Of a DNA stretch of 64,000 nucleotides, positions 10,974 through 22,974 are shown piece by piece; positions within the stretch are counted from its first letter, which is position 1; the number at the start of each line of letters is the position of its first letter. The stretch lies in assembly GCA_029204225.1 (NCBI GenBank), contig CM055097.1, positions 74,668,860 to 74,732,859 on the forward strand. Reading direction: 5' to 3'. This DNA comes from Diphasiastrum complanatum. Its lineage: Eukaryota > Streptophyta > Lycopodiopsida > Lycopodiales > Lycopodiaceae. The notes under the pieces were generated by a model. It was given only the letters and a program-made list of their open reading frames with translations, searched no databases and had not been told where the DNA came from. The position numbers and the translations under genes were made by a program.

Positions 10974-12342
10974 CTAAGTTTCTCTAATGCCAATCTTATT
11001 GATGCTAGGAATTGACTTTTGAAAGTTGAGAGAACCACCAACATCCATTTCATTCCTCTTCTTTGACATAAAAAATGCATCAAGCTTGTAAAGTCTACCT
11101 TGTCTATTGCCCCTAGCAATCAAGACGTCTCCCTTAGTAATGAAGCAAACATCCCCAACAAACTTTGTCTTGTACCCTTTCTTTAACATTTGACCAACAC
11201 TTAGCGAATTCCTTGAAAGAGAAGGAATGTAAAGAACATCGTCAAGCCTTGCATTTCTATTAGTAGAAAGAAAAATAGGAATTGAGCCAATACCTTTGAT
11301 CATACACTCACCACCATTTGGAATGTGAACCACTTTCTTGGTTCCAACATAAGAGATCAAAGAAGTAAAGAACTCCTTGTGACTAGTCATGTGAACTAGA
11401 TTCACTATCTATCCACCATGAATCCTTGTCACTTCCACTTGACATTAGACTTGAAGAACACATCATGAGAGAATCACAAGAATCTAGATCCTCATTAGAA
11501 GTACAAAAGTTGTTTTGCTTGCTACCTTCATTACTTTGCTTCTTATGACATTCATTTGCAAAATGACCTTTTATCCCACAATAAAAGCACTTGAACTTTG
11601 ACTTATCTTTCTTTCTAGAAGTAGAAGAGGAGGAGGAAGAGTGATCATCATGATCCGAGTTACCACCTTTGGACCATTTCCCTTTGCCTTTACCTTTGCC
11701 ATTGACTTTGCCTTTTGTGAAGAAAGCCTCTTCACCTCCACCTTGCAAGGATGCACCATCAAGCTTTGATTGCAACCTATGTTCTTCAGCTAATAAGATT
11801 TCTTGCAAGTCACCCACACTTGGCAAGACTCTTTGAATGGCAAAACTTTGCGCAATGTTAGTATGTTCATCTAGCAAACCATTCAACATAACCTGGACTA
11901 TTTCACCATCTTTTATGCTTTCATCAATGCATGCTAGATCATCACTTAGGGGCTTAACCCTCAAGACAAATGCATGAGAACTTTCTCCCTCTCTTTGTCT
12001 ACTAGAAAATATTTGCCTCCTTATGGTCGATACCCTAGATGTGGACTTTGATTCAAAGAGCTTCTTCAAGGCATTCCATGCCTCACTTGCACTTTGACTT
12101 TTACCAACTTCCTTGAAAAGTTCATTGGTAACATTCATTTTAATGATATGAAGAGCCCTTTTAGCCTTCTTATCAAGACTTTGTTTCTCTTGAGCTATGG
12201 GTGGCCTCTCTTCAGTTCCTGCAACCATGTCCATGAGTTCATTCAACTCAAGTAAGGACTCCATAATCACTTTCCAAGTAGAGTACTTTGATGAACTCAA
12301 CCTATCATTAGTTTCTAACATGATCCCACCATTGGAAGCCAT
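10974..12342 (-). pseudogene. Ty1/Copia gag-protease, 5' complete, 3' truncated
   Basis: Starts at ATG 12342 (MASNGGIMLETNDRLSSSKY) with a full UBN2-type gag, a Lys/Gly-rich linker, a CCHC knuckle CFYCGIKGHFANEC and the protease motif WWIDSESSSH, where the catalytic DSG has become DSE. An indel near 11400 moves the reading into the frame 11405-10974, which carries the protease body (HMTSHKEFF, LYIPSLSRNSLSVGQ) and part of GAG-pre-integrase. The rest of pol is absent. Very similar to 2844-4042, so one Copia family. A PBS-like site and LTR lie directly upstream (12367-12994). Confidence 0.9.
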
Positions 12343-12366
12343 GAATATAATGTTTCTTCAACTTTT

Positions 12367-12380
12367 AGGCTCTGTCCTAA
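12367..12380 (-). other. Degenerate tRNA primer binding site
   Basis: The reverse strand reads TTAGGACAGAGCC directly after an LTR end in TGCA. The last seven bases (CAGAGCC) match the initiator-Met tRNA PBS seen intact at 20164; the first half has drifted. It lies about 25 bp before the gag ATG. Confidence 0.5.
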
Positions 12381-12994
12381 TGCACCTAGCACTCACTTTT
12401 CTCTCAACAAATGATGGATAAGGAGATCTCAGAAGATCTCGGACCCTAAAACACTTCTATCTTGAATATGGCTGGTTTTCAAGTATAGAAAGGAAGATTG
12501 AAACACATGCAACACTTTGCACACACTAAGAATGGATTACAAACTCAAACCAACTTGAACACACTCTTGCTTAAGCTCTCAAACTTTCCAACAAGTGACC
12601 AAATCAAGTTATGATGTGAAAAGTTCTTAGGCAATACAAAAAGACTAGGCTGCCAAGAATACCTAGATTCGAACAAACTTGATCAACATATGATCAACAC
12701 ACTAAGACATTGATTCAACCTGTAAAACTACATGTAAACCACACTTCTAAGAGTTTATAAACTCCAGCAAATGATAAATACAAGCTTTAGAGGTGAAATA
12801 GGTGAGAGAGATGACTCTCTCTCCTCTCTCTAGAACTTAGGACCCAATTTTAGGGCACCAGTAGCCTAAAATAGCCAATTTTGGCCTATATGTCCAAATA
12901 ACATGATTTTGGTGTCATTTCAAAGGTCCTGAAGTTTGAGACTTCTTCAACATGAAATATATACTAAAATAAAAGTATCTAGGCCTCTTTCACA
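12381..12994 (-). mobile_element. Candidate 5' LTR of the reverse Copia element
   Basis: On the reverse strand it begins TGTGAAAGAGG at 12994 and ends GTGCA at 12381 (614 bp), immediately before the PBS-like site. The outer boundary sits in a 16-bp perfect palindrome (TTTCACACGTGTGAAA, 12988-13003). The element lacks a visible 3' LTR, so the boundaries are inferred from TG/CA ends and PBS position. Confidence 0.5.
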
Positions 12995-15060
12995 CGTGTG
13001 AAAGGTTAGATCCAAAACTATGTACAAAGATTGCCAATTTAGGCCTCAAACTAGCTAGGAAATGTTGACAATTTTCACAGTTTTTATTTTCTTCTTTGTA
13101 TTGAAGCAGTGATTGCTTCGACAAGTCTAAGACGCATTTGCTTGTTAGTAAAATGTAGACTTGTTTGCCCTCAACGAATTTATTTTGATCGTCATTGTTT
13201 CTAGTGAAACGAGCTTTGTTATTTCTCAATCAAAATGTACCTTAAACTGTATTATAATATTATTTGCAATTTTGTGGTACACAATCGCCACTTAGATGAA
13301 TGACAAGAATTTTGTCACGTTATTTGTTATTGAATGCGCCACAATATTATGGATGATGCCTAATGTTTGATTTAAGGTGGCTATGTTGATAGTATAACCA
13401 TTTGGGCTGCCTTGACATACCTATTGTTTGGACTTATGTTATCTTTCTAATTTGAAAAGATGCACAATCCTTGTATCATTAATGCATTAGAAAAAGTGAT
13501 TGACATAAGAGGATCAATTTTCAAAAATAGTATATATACCAATACATGATGTTACAGTTTCAGGCTTTAACAAGTCTATCATGAGAGAAAGTAGCAGGAC
13601 AAAGGCGACTCTTGGAGTGTAAAAGAAAGCTAATGTTAAGTGAGACATATTATATATGTCGTGCCCGTTTGACCTTCAACTATGTAACGTAATGTAAACT
13701 TACAGAGTGTTGGAACCAAACAATTGGTTAAAACAGAAATGTTTTCGAATGGTGAAATTGATTCTACGAGAAACATGAATTAACATTAAGTCATCACACT
13801 ATCAAGCAGTGATGCAAATAAGGGTAAGCCTTTTGTTATTGATTAAAGAATAAAAAAAGGACAAGCCAAAAAAGAGCAGAAAGCAAAGAAAGATTCTAGT
13901 CAGTCAAAGAGACCACCATCAACGTTCTTTGTCTCCATGTACACACATTTTTGCTTACCGCTAGGCTTCACAAGTCAAATTTAGTATAGAAGTCATACCA
14001 TACTATTGTCTTACGATTTAGTATTGTGACTGCTCTCTGATCGATTTTGTAAGGTACAACTTATCAATGTACACTTTCAGATCAAGAAAGTTGAGGGCAA
14101 TAAGTGGAAGCACAATGAGACATTTTTTTACCAACTTATATAACCACATTGGCATTGTATCAGACTAAAATTACCTTTGATTATTTGTCTACAAAATACC
14201 TGTTTTTTATTCATGTAGGGCTAAAGGTAATATGTTTGAAACAATCTTTTCATTGATAGCTAACATTGAATTTCCAAAGTAGGAAAAGAAATCTTATCTT
14301 ACTATAGCTCTATAGAGAAAGGCGAATATGAAAAGTCATTGGCAGCTTACAAGTTAAAAAAGGTGATCATAAGCAAGAATAATTGGTCTTGTCATGTCAG
14401 GTCCTATTATTTTGTCATGGAAAAATTATGTTTAAATTCTATGAATCGTATGCAGAACGACAAAGATGCTTCTCTTGGTGAATATGAAAGGTCCAAGTTT
14501 GATATGCTTAAGGATGATGAAAAAAACAGAGAGGTTATCAAATTTTAGATAAATGGGCTATTTTTTTTCATTTTTTCTTACAGATGTGCTTGTTGAACCG
14601 GATTCAGTATATACTTGAACCTATGCATCATAGTGCCACATGCATCTGACAACAAAGGCTATGGAAAAATATTTACTTTAGGAAAAATGCAATCAAATTG
14701 GATCGCTAATATCATCAATCTACTAATTTTGCTCAATGAAAAGCAATTCCCAAAGTTTCACGAGCTAGAAAACAACGATTGTGTGTAGCTAAAGCAAACA
14801 TAGATGAAGAAATCTCGCAGTAAATTAAGTTATCAGAAGAGAATCACCAGCGAAAGATGTCAAAGAAGAAGGCGCAAATCACAAAATACTTACAGAATTG
14901 AAGTGATGCTTTACGGGATTGTAGGTGGCATGATCATGGAAGTGATGAGCATCACTAAGGTCATTTCCCTAAATCGGGGGATGGAAGCTTGCGAGCAAAA
15001 CGATTGACCAAAAACAAACGCAAAATAGAATGCAAAAGACAAAGCAAATCTCTTACATAA
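12995..15060. other. AT-rich spacer, no gene seen
   Basis: Only short frames without motifs (for example 14339-14548). No repeat boundary or RNA gene was recognised. Confidence 0.4.
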
Positions 15061-15065
15061 TAAAA

Positions 15066-15067
<2 letters not shown>

Positions 15068-15137
<70 letters not shown>

Positions 15138-15195
15138 GCGACATAGGTCAAACAAAGTCATTGAGACACCCTAACGTGAACGAATGGACATAACG

Positions 15196-15246
<51 letters not shown>
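15068..15246. repeat. Two (GA)n microsatellites
   Basis: GA runs at about 15068-15135 and 15199-15246, separated by about 63 bp of unique sequence. They generate long Ser-Leu and Arg-Glu frames that are not genes. Confidence 0.95.
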
Positions 15247-15248
<2 letters not shown>

Positions 15249-15639
15249 CCATGTCATCATCATAAAAAGTTTGATTATGTGGATTTAAAAAAAAATTATT
15301 TTTCTAATGATGACGCAAAATTTCGTCACTCAAAGAACTTTAAAATGGGTATTAGTTGGCCTTATAAAAAAACTAGTCATGATAACTTTTACCACAATTT
15401 TAATAAATTAACAAGTGCATCTTACATTGACTTAATATATATGTGACATTGAGTTGATATAAATATGAACATTCATTTATACCATTGGCATGCGTATAAA
15501 AATAGAGCTTTCTATAGCTTGTGCATGCAAAATATGCAACATTGATGTACATGCCTACAAATGTTAAGTTGCATGCATAGAATTAGGATTGCAAATATAC
15601 TAGAATCGTGATGATTGGTGTAGATGGAAGGGCAAAGGA

Positions 15640-16240
15640 GGTGGATGATCCCCAACGGGAAATCACTTTTTGTTTTTACGTTTTTATTTCTTTTGTTCCG
15701 CCATAGAATGGTTTTTACACGTACCTTCTATTGTTGGAAAGGTCAGCCTCTGAGGCCTTTCCCTTGGGAAGGGCCTTCGGCCAAGGGCGGCCCAGGGCAA
15801 GGAGGCATACCTTCCCTGTCATGAAAACACATTTTAGTTTTGTCTTTTTCTTTGTTTTTTGCCATAGATCTTTACATGCATGTCGGAAGGTGCATGAACA
15901 GATTTTTCTGTAAAAAGAAAAACCATGCACATATTTTATCCAAGAAGGTGGAAGCGTTTCCTTTAAAAAAAAAAGTGATTAATATAGGTAGTACGTAGTG
16001 GCCATTTGAAGGGTCATTAGCACATAAAATTCAAGACCACAACACCATTATCACCTGGCTTCTTACATCAAATTACTAGTAGTATTATGCTCTATATGTT
16101 AGCGTGGAATCTCGGCGCATTCCCTTTTCTTTTTTCACTAATTTTTCCATGCACCTTTTGGCATGTAAAAAAAGTATTCTTTTTTTGGTGCACTTTCTGT
16201 TTGGAAGGTGCATATAAAAAGGAATTTAGGACAAAAAAAA
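15640..16240. repeat. GC-rich foldback repeat region downstream of ASR copy A
   Basis: Contains GGCCTTTCCCTTGGGAAGGG (near 15757), a near-perfect short hairpin, and more GGCC/GGGC repeats up to 15800. T-rich flanks follow, with TTACATGCATGTCGGAAGGTGC (near 15872; two motifs in one block) and GCACCTTTTGGCATGTAAAA (near 16153). Similar pieces occur at 32055-32110 and 63160-63480, suggesting a dispersed family with a GC-rich core and poly-T edges. Confidence 0.45.
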
Positions 16241-16659
16241 AGATAAAAAATTTATAAGGAGGGTGCTAACCCATCCTAAATTTTCAGTATTATATTTTTC
16301 GTACATTTACGCAGCGATGCGTTTGCAATACTGATATTATAGTACAATGCTTTACAGTGTCCTAAAATGTCATTTTAATCCCAAATTTTAAACAAAATAT
16401 CAAAGATTTCTCCAGCACCGAAGTACAAAAAGATACTCTCGGACTTTGATTCTTTGACGATTCAGATATCGCAACAATCCTTTTAGCAACGATCTTGCAT
16501 GGCATACATAGATATGATATACACAGTATTAATACTAAATGACTGTGATATATTGATCTTCCTCAATTAATTACTAGCAGTCCTATCACTGCTGACCCAC
16601 TACATCTCCAAACGCGGCAATACTAAGAAACATACTGTAGGTGCCTCTACGTGCAAGTC

Positions 16660-17489
16660 CTAGAAGAAATGGTGCTTCTTGTCACCCTCAGCCATCTGCA
16701 CGGCGTGCTTTTTCTCATGATGCTCATGAAAGACAAAACCACCAGCTCCAACGGCTGCTGTTGCTGCAATCTCTTCTTCGAGTTTGTGTCGGTGAGCATT
16801 TCCGGGGTCCTTTTTGGCTTCATGTTTTTCATACTGGATCGTACGCAGTGTATTAGAACTTGTACGTCAAAGTCTTTGTCCAAGAGTATTAGCAACAAGT
16901 TTCGTAAAATTACAGAAAAGCGTACACAAGGAGATTAAGCTCTCAACTTCTATCTACCAAAGCAAAAAGTTTTGAATGGAGAATTTGCCGAGTACGTAAT
17001 CGTTCACCTAGAATAATATGCCAGATTCATTAAAACAAATTCCCAAAAGATCCGTCTGACGATATGAAAACATGCTGAAGCATAAATGTTTGTACATGTC
17101 AGCCACAGATCCCAGAAATCTCTATGACATTACCGCATCCAATTTATGTCAAGAACTCCATAAATAACTTGTGCAAGAAAGATTTCAATGAGACTAATTA
17201 ACCAAGATCTATGAACGTCAAATCAACTTGGAATCCTGGGAATAAGCTCAACATCTCAACTCACCAAAGCGTAAGCCCCAGCAGCCAAGGCCGCAGCCTC
17301 ACCAATATGCTCATGGCGTTTGTGCTTGTCCACCTCACGGCGAGTCGTGGTGACGCCGTCTTGGGTCTGTTCAGTGTAATCAACTTCAGTGGTCTGAACA
17401 CTCACAGATCTATCCTCAGCATACTGAGGCTGCTCCTCCTTCTTGTTATGATGGAACAAATGCAGGCCACGTTCATGCTCTCCAGGCAT
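16660..17489 (-). CDS. ASR: ASR (ABA/WDS-induced) protein, copy A, two exons
   Basis: Exon 1 is 17489-17265 (75 codons). A 431-bp intron (17264-16834) has GT at the donor (CTTTG|GTGAG) and AG at the acceptor (CCAG|TATG). Exon 2 is 16833-16660, giving a 132-aa protein. The N-terminus [17 protein letters not shown] has the His-rich zinc-binding patch of ASR proteins; the C-terminal ABA/WDS domain shows [17 protein letters not shown], then [29 protein letters not shown] and HEHHEKKHA, ending in KKHHFF. ASR proteins are small, mostly disordered and desiccation-responsive; they act as chaperones and DNA-binding regulators in nucleus and cytosol. I chose the internal ATG at 17489 because it aligns with the start of copy B; the upstream in-frame ATG at 17591 would add an unrelated 34 residues. 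No frame damage is seen. Confidence 0.93.
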
Positions 17490-17607
17490 TGTTTTCAGAA
17501 ACACAAAAAATCTGACTAGTTTGCAAAGCAGAACGACGACGAATGAACGAGAAGCTGCAGATGGATCAGAGGAGAAGTAGTAGTGCGTCATTTAGTATAT
17601 GCATTGC

Positions 17608-17616
17608 TATATATAT
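17608..17616 (-). promoter_or_regulatory. TATA box of ASR copy A
   Basis: TATATATA on the reverse strand about 120 bp upstream of the ATG, a fitting distance for a short 5' UTR. A GACGTC C-box (bZIP-type core) lies at 17733-17738, about 120 bp further upstream. No CACGTG G-box was seen near this copy. Confidence 0.6.
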
Positions 17617-17739
17617 CACGCAAGGATGGATCCCGAAGAAAAGCAAAAATCGATAAGATTTCAAGTCCGCGTTAGAAGTAAAAAGAGATGAGCAGATGGG
17701 ACCGCAGCTGGGTTAAAGCAGGCATTGGAGGAGACGTCG

Positions 17740-19633
17740 AATTCCTAACCATGGTGAGTGATCGGTGACCTTGAATACGCATGGATTCCCACTATGTCCT
17801 ACTTTTCCTTTAAAAATGACATTTTCTAAAGGGACGGGTGAAATTCCTCTCAAAGGTCTGCATTGGTTTCACTTGACACTTTTAAAAGAGATCTTTCTAA
17901 TGCATTGCATTCAATGCATTTATTTGCATTGCTCAGCTTTTCTTTGTAATCAGGAGGCACCTCCAAAAGCAGAATTTTCATGTAAATTTTAGAACTATAT
18001 TTTTTTGTGAGCCACTTTAACACAATTCTCAAAGTGACATCCCAATGACACATGAAAAGTTTGATGAAATGTGCAAGTTAAATTCCAATGACTAGGCACA
18101 TGCACATTTCGACACATTTTGGCAATATGTGCATTTACCATGTGGCATCCTATCATTGGTTGTTCACATTCACATTATCAAAAAATTGAAAAAAAAGTGT
18201 AAATATAAAAAACAAAGCCAAAATGTTTTTGCACCAAGTGCGAAAACTATAATAATGCCAAAAAACAAAAACCTCGCACATGACATTATGCAAGAGAAGG
18301 CCATGTCTCCCTCAGTCTCCCTCGAGCTCTTTCACAAGATAATAATTTTATTTACTTATTCTTTTGCTAGACCACCAAGCTTCTCCTTATTTTTAAGTTA
18401 TAAACAAACAAGGCCATGGCTTCTGAAGTTCCAAATTAGCAAGATTATGGGGATATAATCCTAATGTCAATATGTTTTTTGCAACTTCTAACTATTGTCA
18501 AAACTATCCTTTTTGTACTAAAATTGAACTCTTAAAAGCACATCTCCTAGGTGGGTTTTTTCACATCCTACTTAAAAAAAATTGAGAATTGTTAAAAGCA
18601 AATTACTAGCTAGCTACAACAACTTAGGGTAAGCCAAGTTGGTGGTTGGTTATAGTTGGTGGACCCTCTGAACAAGTGATGTCATATTTGACACTTGCTG
18701 ATTTGGTATGACGAGCACTAATTTGATCATGCCAATGTTTATCCAATGTGTGATCAGTTTTATGCAGATCCAGCTTTCAATGTGCCAAGTATATTATAAA
18801 TATAAATTAAATCAATAAACACATATACGTATGTGCTAGAATGACTATCCATAGTGGAGAGTGAGCATTTGGCCCTCTTGGCGATTGGAGAATTTCTACC
18901 TCCCTATACATTTGAATTTAAAAATTGAAAAAAAATAACTTTTATTCATCTAATTTGACTTTTAGGTCTCTAATTCATTTAATCTTTGCAATGGCTTAAA
19001 AATCACTTTTATTTCTAACCAACCAATAAATTATTGATGGGCTCATTGGATTGGACTTGCACAAAGGGTGCCAAGCCCTCGCACTTCTATCTTCTATCTA
19101 ATCTGATCTATTTACATGGTGTACCACAACAATATATTCCACCAGAATTGATGATGGTCCCACAACACCAGGCTCGACATTTGAATGTTGTGAAATGTTG
19201 TATGGTGATGAAGTTGGAGAAAGCTTATTGGTCTTAGTTGTGAAACAAAATTATATCTGCTCTAAGATAAGTGTAGATAAGAATTCAGTTACATAAGACC
19301 TATTGTTTTATTTATGGATGAATATAAAACGAAAATGTGACTTCATTAAAACACAACCTTTGCCACCACTAGTCTTATCTCCAGCTTGGACTAGTATGAT
19401 CATGAAAGTTACCTCGACCTCAAATTTTCTCACATTTTCATGTGTTATATGTTGGATCTTTTGTATAATAGTCTCTTTGAATGATCTTATAGTGCTTATG
19501 CATGGCATAGCTTTTTATAACGGATTGTTGAGAATTGTGCATTCACTATATACTAGTAATTGGCCTGATAAACCTTGTTTTTGTGAAGATTTTGCAAAAT
19601 CTAGCTTGATTAATTTATACTTTCATGTACATA
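17740..19633. other. AT-rich spacer with a dispersed repeat near 19034-19210
   Basis: No gene recognised. The stretch GGGCTCATTGGATTGGACTT near 19040 and what follows resembles 24070-24130 by eye (lineages of GGGCTCATTGG, GCCCTCGCACTT), so it is probably part of an LTR-type repeat. Confidence 0.35.
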
Positions 19634-20163
19634 TGTAAATCTTACATGTGTGGAGCATGTTCCCACGTGTGAAGAGTAGGTTTTACGTCCATATTCAGCA
19701 AATGACATGGAAAAGTCCTAATATGGTAGACCGGCCCTCCAGTGTTCGCGATTATTGGTCACGCCTAGATTTTATTACACATCGAGCCTGTTGGGGACTA
19801 ATGACCTTGAGAGGACCCAAACACTCTAATTGAGACATTTGGAGTAGTGCATGTACGTGTGACTGATATAGGCAAGAAGAATGCATGAAGAGATGTGACC
19901 TATTTATAGTTGACATGCATGGGGATTGCATGGGTTCATGCCCTACTCTCTATATATTGAGGTAGTGATTATTCTGTCAACGACTTTGGTTTAGGTTACC
20001 AGCTGAGCTCTTCTCCTCTTGTTATCACATGGCATGGCTTGGGGGCTAGATCTAGGAGGATTTTCCAGAAGGGATCTAGGTTTGGTTGGGTGATTTCGCT
20101 CCATGGTCTCTCTTGTTGTGTTTTCCTATCCTCATCTAAGGGTTTTCGCTAGTGGTCTTTACA
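19634..20163 (+). mobile_element. 530-bp LTR with TGTAA/TTACA ends
   Basis: Begins TGTAAATC and ends TCTTTACA, giving 5-bp inverted ends, and is followed immediately by a canonical primer binding site. A TATA-like TCTCTATATATTGAGG lies near 19950, as expected for the U3 promoter. No matching 3' LTR or pol was seen downstream, so the element is truncated or interrupted. Confidence 0.75.
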
Positions 20164-20178
20164 TTGGTATCAGAGCCC
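20164..20178 (+). other. Primer binding site for initiator-Met tRNA
   Basis: TTGGTATCAGAGCCC directly after the LTR end. TGGTATCAGAGCC is the standard plant LTR-retrotransposon PBS complementary to the 3' end of tRNA-iMet. Confidence 0.85.
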
Positions 20179-20400
20179 AGCTAAGATGCGGTCTTGGATG
20201 GGAGTAAAATTTCACTCTGGTTTCTATTGAATTCTATGGATCTCACAGGCAATTCTTATTTGGTAAACTATTTTTTTGCTTATGATCATATTTGCTTACT
20301 TGATTCAAGTTCTAGTAGCTAAAAGTCCAAAATCTAGTTTTCTAGTCATATGACACATGGCATTAATCTATTGATTGCATGAGCCACATCATTAGATTAG

Positions 20401-20940
20401 GTGTCACGTCCCATGTGGAGATCTAATCACACGTGTGGAAAAGGCTGAAGTAGGCAAGTTTTGACTTCTAGAAGATTTCTTAGTAGTTCTCCATATAGTA
20501 GGAAAATGGACCAAAAGTGCTCAAAATAGAAAGTTTGATCCAAGTGTCAATTTTGCATGATGATTCATCATATGACAAAGCATCCTCACACGTGTGAGAT
20601 TTGACACATGATCAGTACCACGAGCTCCAAGAAATGTATATATAGAGGCATATTTGGCCATAATCAATATGAAACACCAATCTTGATTTTGGAAGCAATT
20701 TTGTGTCAATCTCTCCATTTGTCTTCAATTGTTTTGATTGATTTGAGTTTCTATCATAGTGTAACTTGTTTTCAGGCTGGAGTCCATACTCTGACAAGTT
20801 TTCACACGTGTGAATCCAGCAAGTACATTTACCTTCATTAATCATTGTTCTTCTTAAATTTTCATGTCTAGAATTGATCTAGATTGATCTAAATCTTGCG
20901 TAGATTGATAGATCAATTGTATCTAACATCCAATCCCTCT
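20401..20940. promoter_or_regulatory. Cluster of CACACGTGTG palindromes with a TATA box (LTR-like)
   Basis: CACACGTGTG occurs at 20428-20437, 20587-20596 and 20803-20812, the last two inside 14-bp palindromes. A TATA-like TGTATATATAGAGG lies near 20636. The layout resembles a U3 promoter with repeated G-box/ABRE-type sites. No LTR boundaries could be fixed. Confidence 0.4.
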
Positions 20941-21227
20941 TGTGGATCATTTTAGGATCCATTATTGGTCCAATTTTGCAGATTTCCACACTAGTCCGAA
21001 TGTCGTAGACTCTTCCAATTCGTAATGTGGATACGATGTGCTTGTTTGACTACTTTGTCTATCTAGGTATTCGTGGTATGCTTGAACCTGAATACTCTCC
21101 ACAGTCAATCTTACAAATTGAGAACAAGGTCTTGTCATGGTAGATGTTCTTGTAATACAATTGCTTGGATTCCTGGATTTGGCCTTTGAAGTATTATTAC
21201 ACCCAGATTTGGCATTGGTGTGGTGGT

Positions 21228-22640
21228 CTATTGCATTGTAGAACAAATAGACTTTGGCTGAATCTTGCTTGTTGAAGGACAGTCATCAACTTTAGTCCTT
21301 CCCTTGTCAATGCACTTCCCATCTAAAGGCTGCGTGATTGTGCTTTTCTTTGAATCTTGTGCTAAACTGCCTTCAAGTTGCTCCATTGCCACAGGTTCGC
21401 TTTGTAATCCATCACTAATAAATTTGTGTATTGATTGCGCGAAAAGTCCTAATAGAACCTTCCAGACTTCATCGGTTGCCAATTTCTTGACTTCCTCAGC
21501 TATCAGTGGCTTGATAGCTTCTACCGGCTCTGTTTTCGTGATGCCATGGTCCTTGTACCCATGGGTGTGTCTATGAACCTTGGAACTTTTGTTGAATTAT
21601 CTTCATCCTCACTCATTTCATAACCTGGTGGCATTAGGATTTTTTGTTTATAGTGCATTTGATTGATAGATAAAGTGGTCAACATAGCTGCAGTCAGTCT
21701 ACATAAGCCAAATCCCTCCTAGCAATTTGTGGATTGTATAACGAAGAATCTCAACATTGATGATTAGCTCTACATTGTAAACACAAGAGATCAAATGTTG
21801 ATGGATCCCCTCGATGTTTTTCTCTGCATCCATAGCACCTTACTGAGTGCAGTATGCCATCGCCCCTGAGTTGATAAGCATACACCGATAACAATTGCCC
21901 CTTAGGATCTTCCACAAAAAATACTGGTAGGCTATTGTGGTCTTCATTAGAGTTTGGAGACAAGCAAGATGATATGACCAATACCTCTACCTTGCCATTG
22001 TTTGTTGAAGAAACTCGTGATTTAGATGGATTAATTTGACATCCATCCTTCGGTAGAACTCCTTGTCGACTTGATTCTCCTTGTTGAATTGTTGGATCTT
22101 GTCGTCGAACTTGCTGCTCTGCATTTTGTCATTGTAAGAAGCGCGGATTCTTGATTGGACATCTTGTACTTGGATAATCTCCAAGGTACATTCGTCTTTT
22201 TCAAGAAACTTGACTATGCAAGCATAAGCTTGTTGACAACCTAAGCTTGTAGTGCAAGGTTCTTGGTCTTCTATTGCACGTGATCTGTTTGAGTCTGTTG
22301 CACTCCTTGATGATTCATAGACTTCTTCCCTTGTTTGCTCGTCTAGTACTACCCTTTCAGACTTTCTCGATTTTCCATCCGATATTTCTGCATTTGGATA
22401 GGAGTGATCTATTCTCTTCTTCAAGATAAAATTCTCCATAATGACAACATCTTGACAGATTTGTGGCAATGTAGTGTAGGATGCGAACTTCTTCATACCT
22501 GACTTGAGGTTGTCTAGTAATCCAAAATAGAAGTTCTATATTATGGTCTCTGGACTCAGTAGATCAACATCTTTTACCAGATCGAACATTCATAGCTACT
22601 CTCACAAACTCGGTAGTCATGGCTAAAATGTAGTACCAAT
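21228..22640 (-). pseudogene. Gag-like Gypsy remnant with a Cys-rich finger
   Basis: Reverse strand. Near 22560-22440 the translation NFYFGLLDNLKSGMKKFA and the following LPQICQDVVIMEN resemble the retrotransposon gag helix block (FL-GL--I---V). The frame 22496-21987 (169 codons) continues with charged sequence (KFDDKIQQFNKEN). After a break, 21981-21751 carries CYGCREKH...CLQCRANHQC, a CX2CX14CX2C pattern. A last frame (about 21560-21228) has IAEEVKKLATDEVWKVLL and Ser/Lys-rich sequence of unknown type. Probably one decayed gag ORF; the finger is not the usual CCHC knuckle. Confidence 0.5.
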
Positions 22641-22974
22641 TGCTTCAAGGGTTGTACAATTGTGGTATCTCACTTGTTTTTGTTTTTGTTTTTTTTTTTG
22701 GTTTTTTTTTTTTTTTGGAGAGTAGAGAAAAGAGTAAGTAAAAGACTGATCAGTAAGGATGGAAAAATAAAACAGAATTGGATTTATCTAACAGATGAAC
22801 ATGATGAGTGTTACATTGTCAAGAGGAGATAGAGATGGAACAGAAGAGTGATGGATGGTCGGTAACTGATATGGATGGTATAGATGATAACTGATATGGA
22901 GATCACTCACCAAAGAGGCTTGGGCTAAAATTATTATTATTATTTTTGTCGTTCTTTTTAACGATCTTTTTTTT

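Noticed and set aside
14911-15161. Ser-Leu repeat ORFs
   Set aside because: Caused by the (GA)n tracts at 15068-15246.
16647-16938. Other-frame ORFs over ASR exon 2
   Set aside because: Shadows of the real exon; the ASR frame is fixed by homology to copy B and by splice sites.
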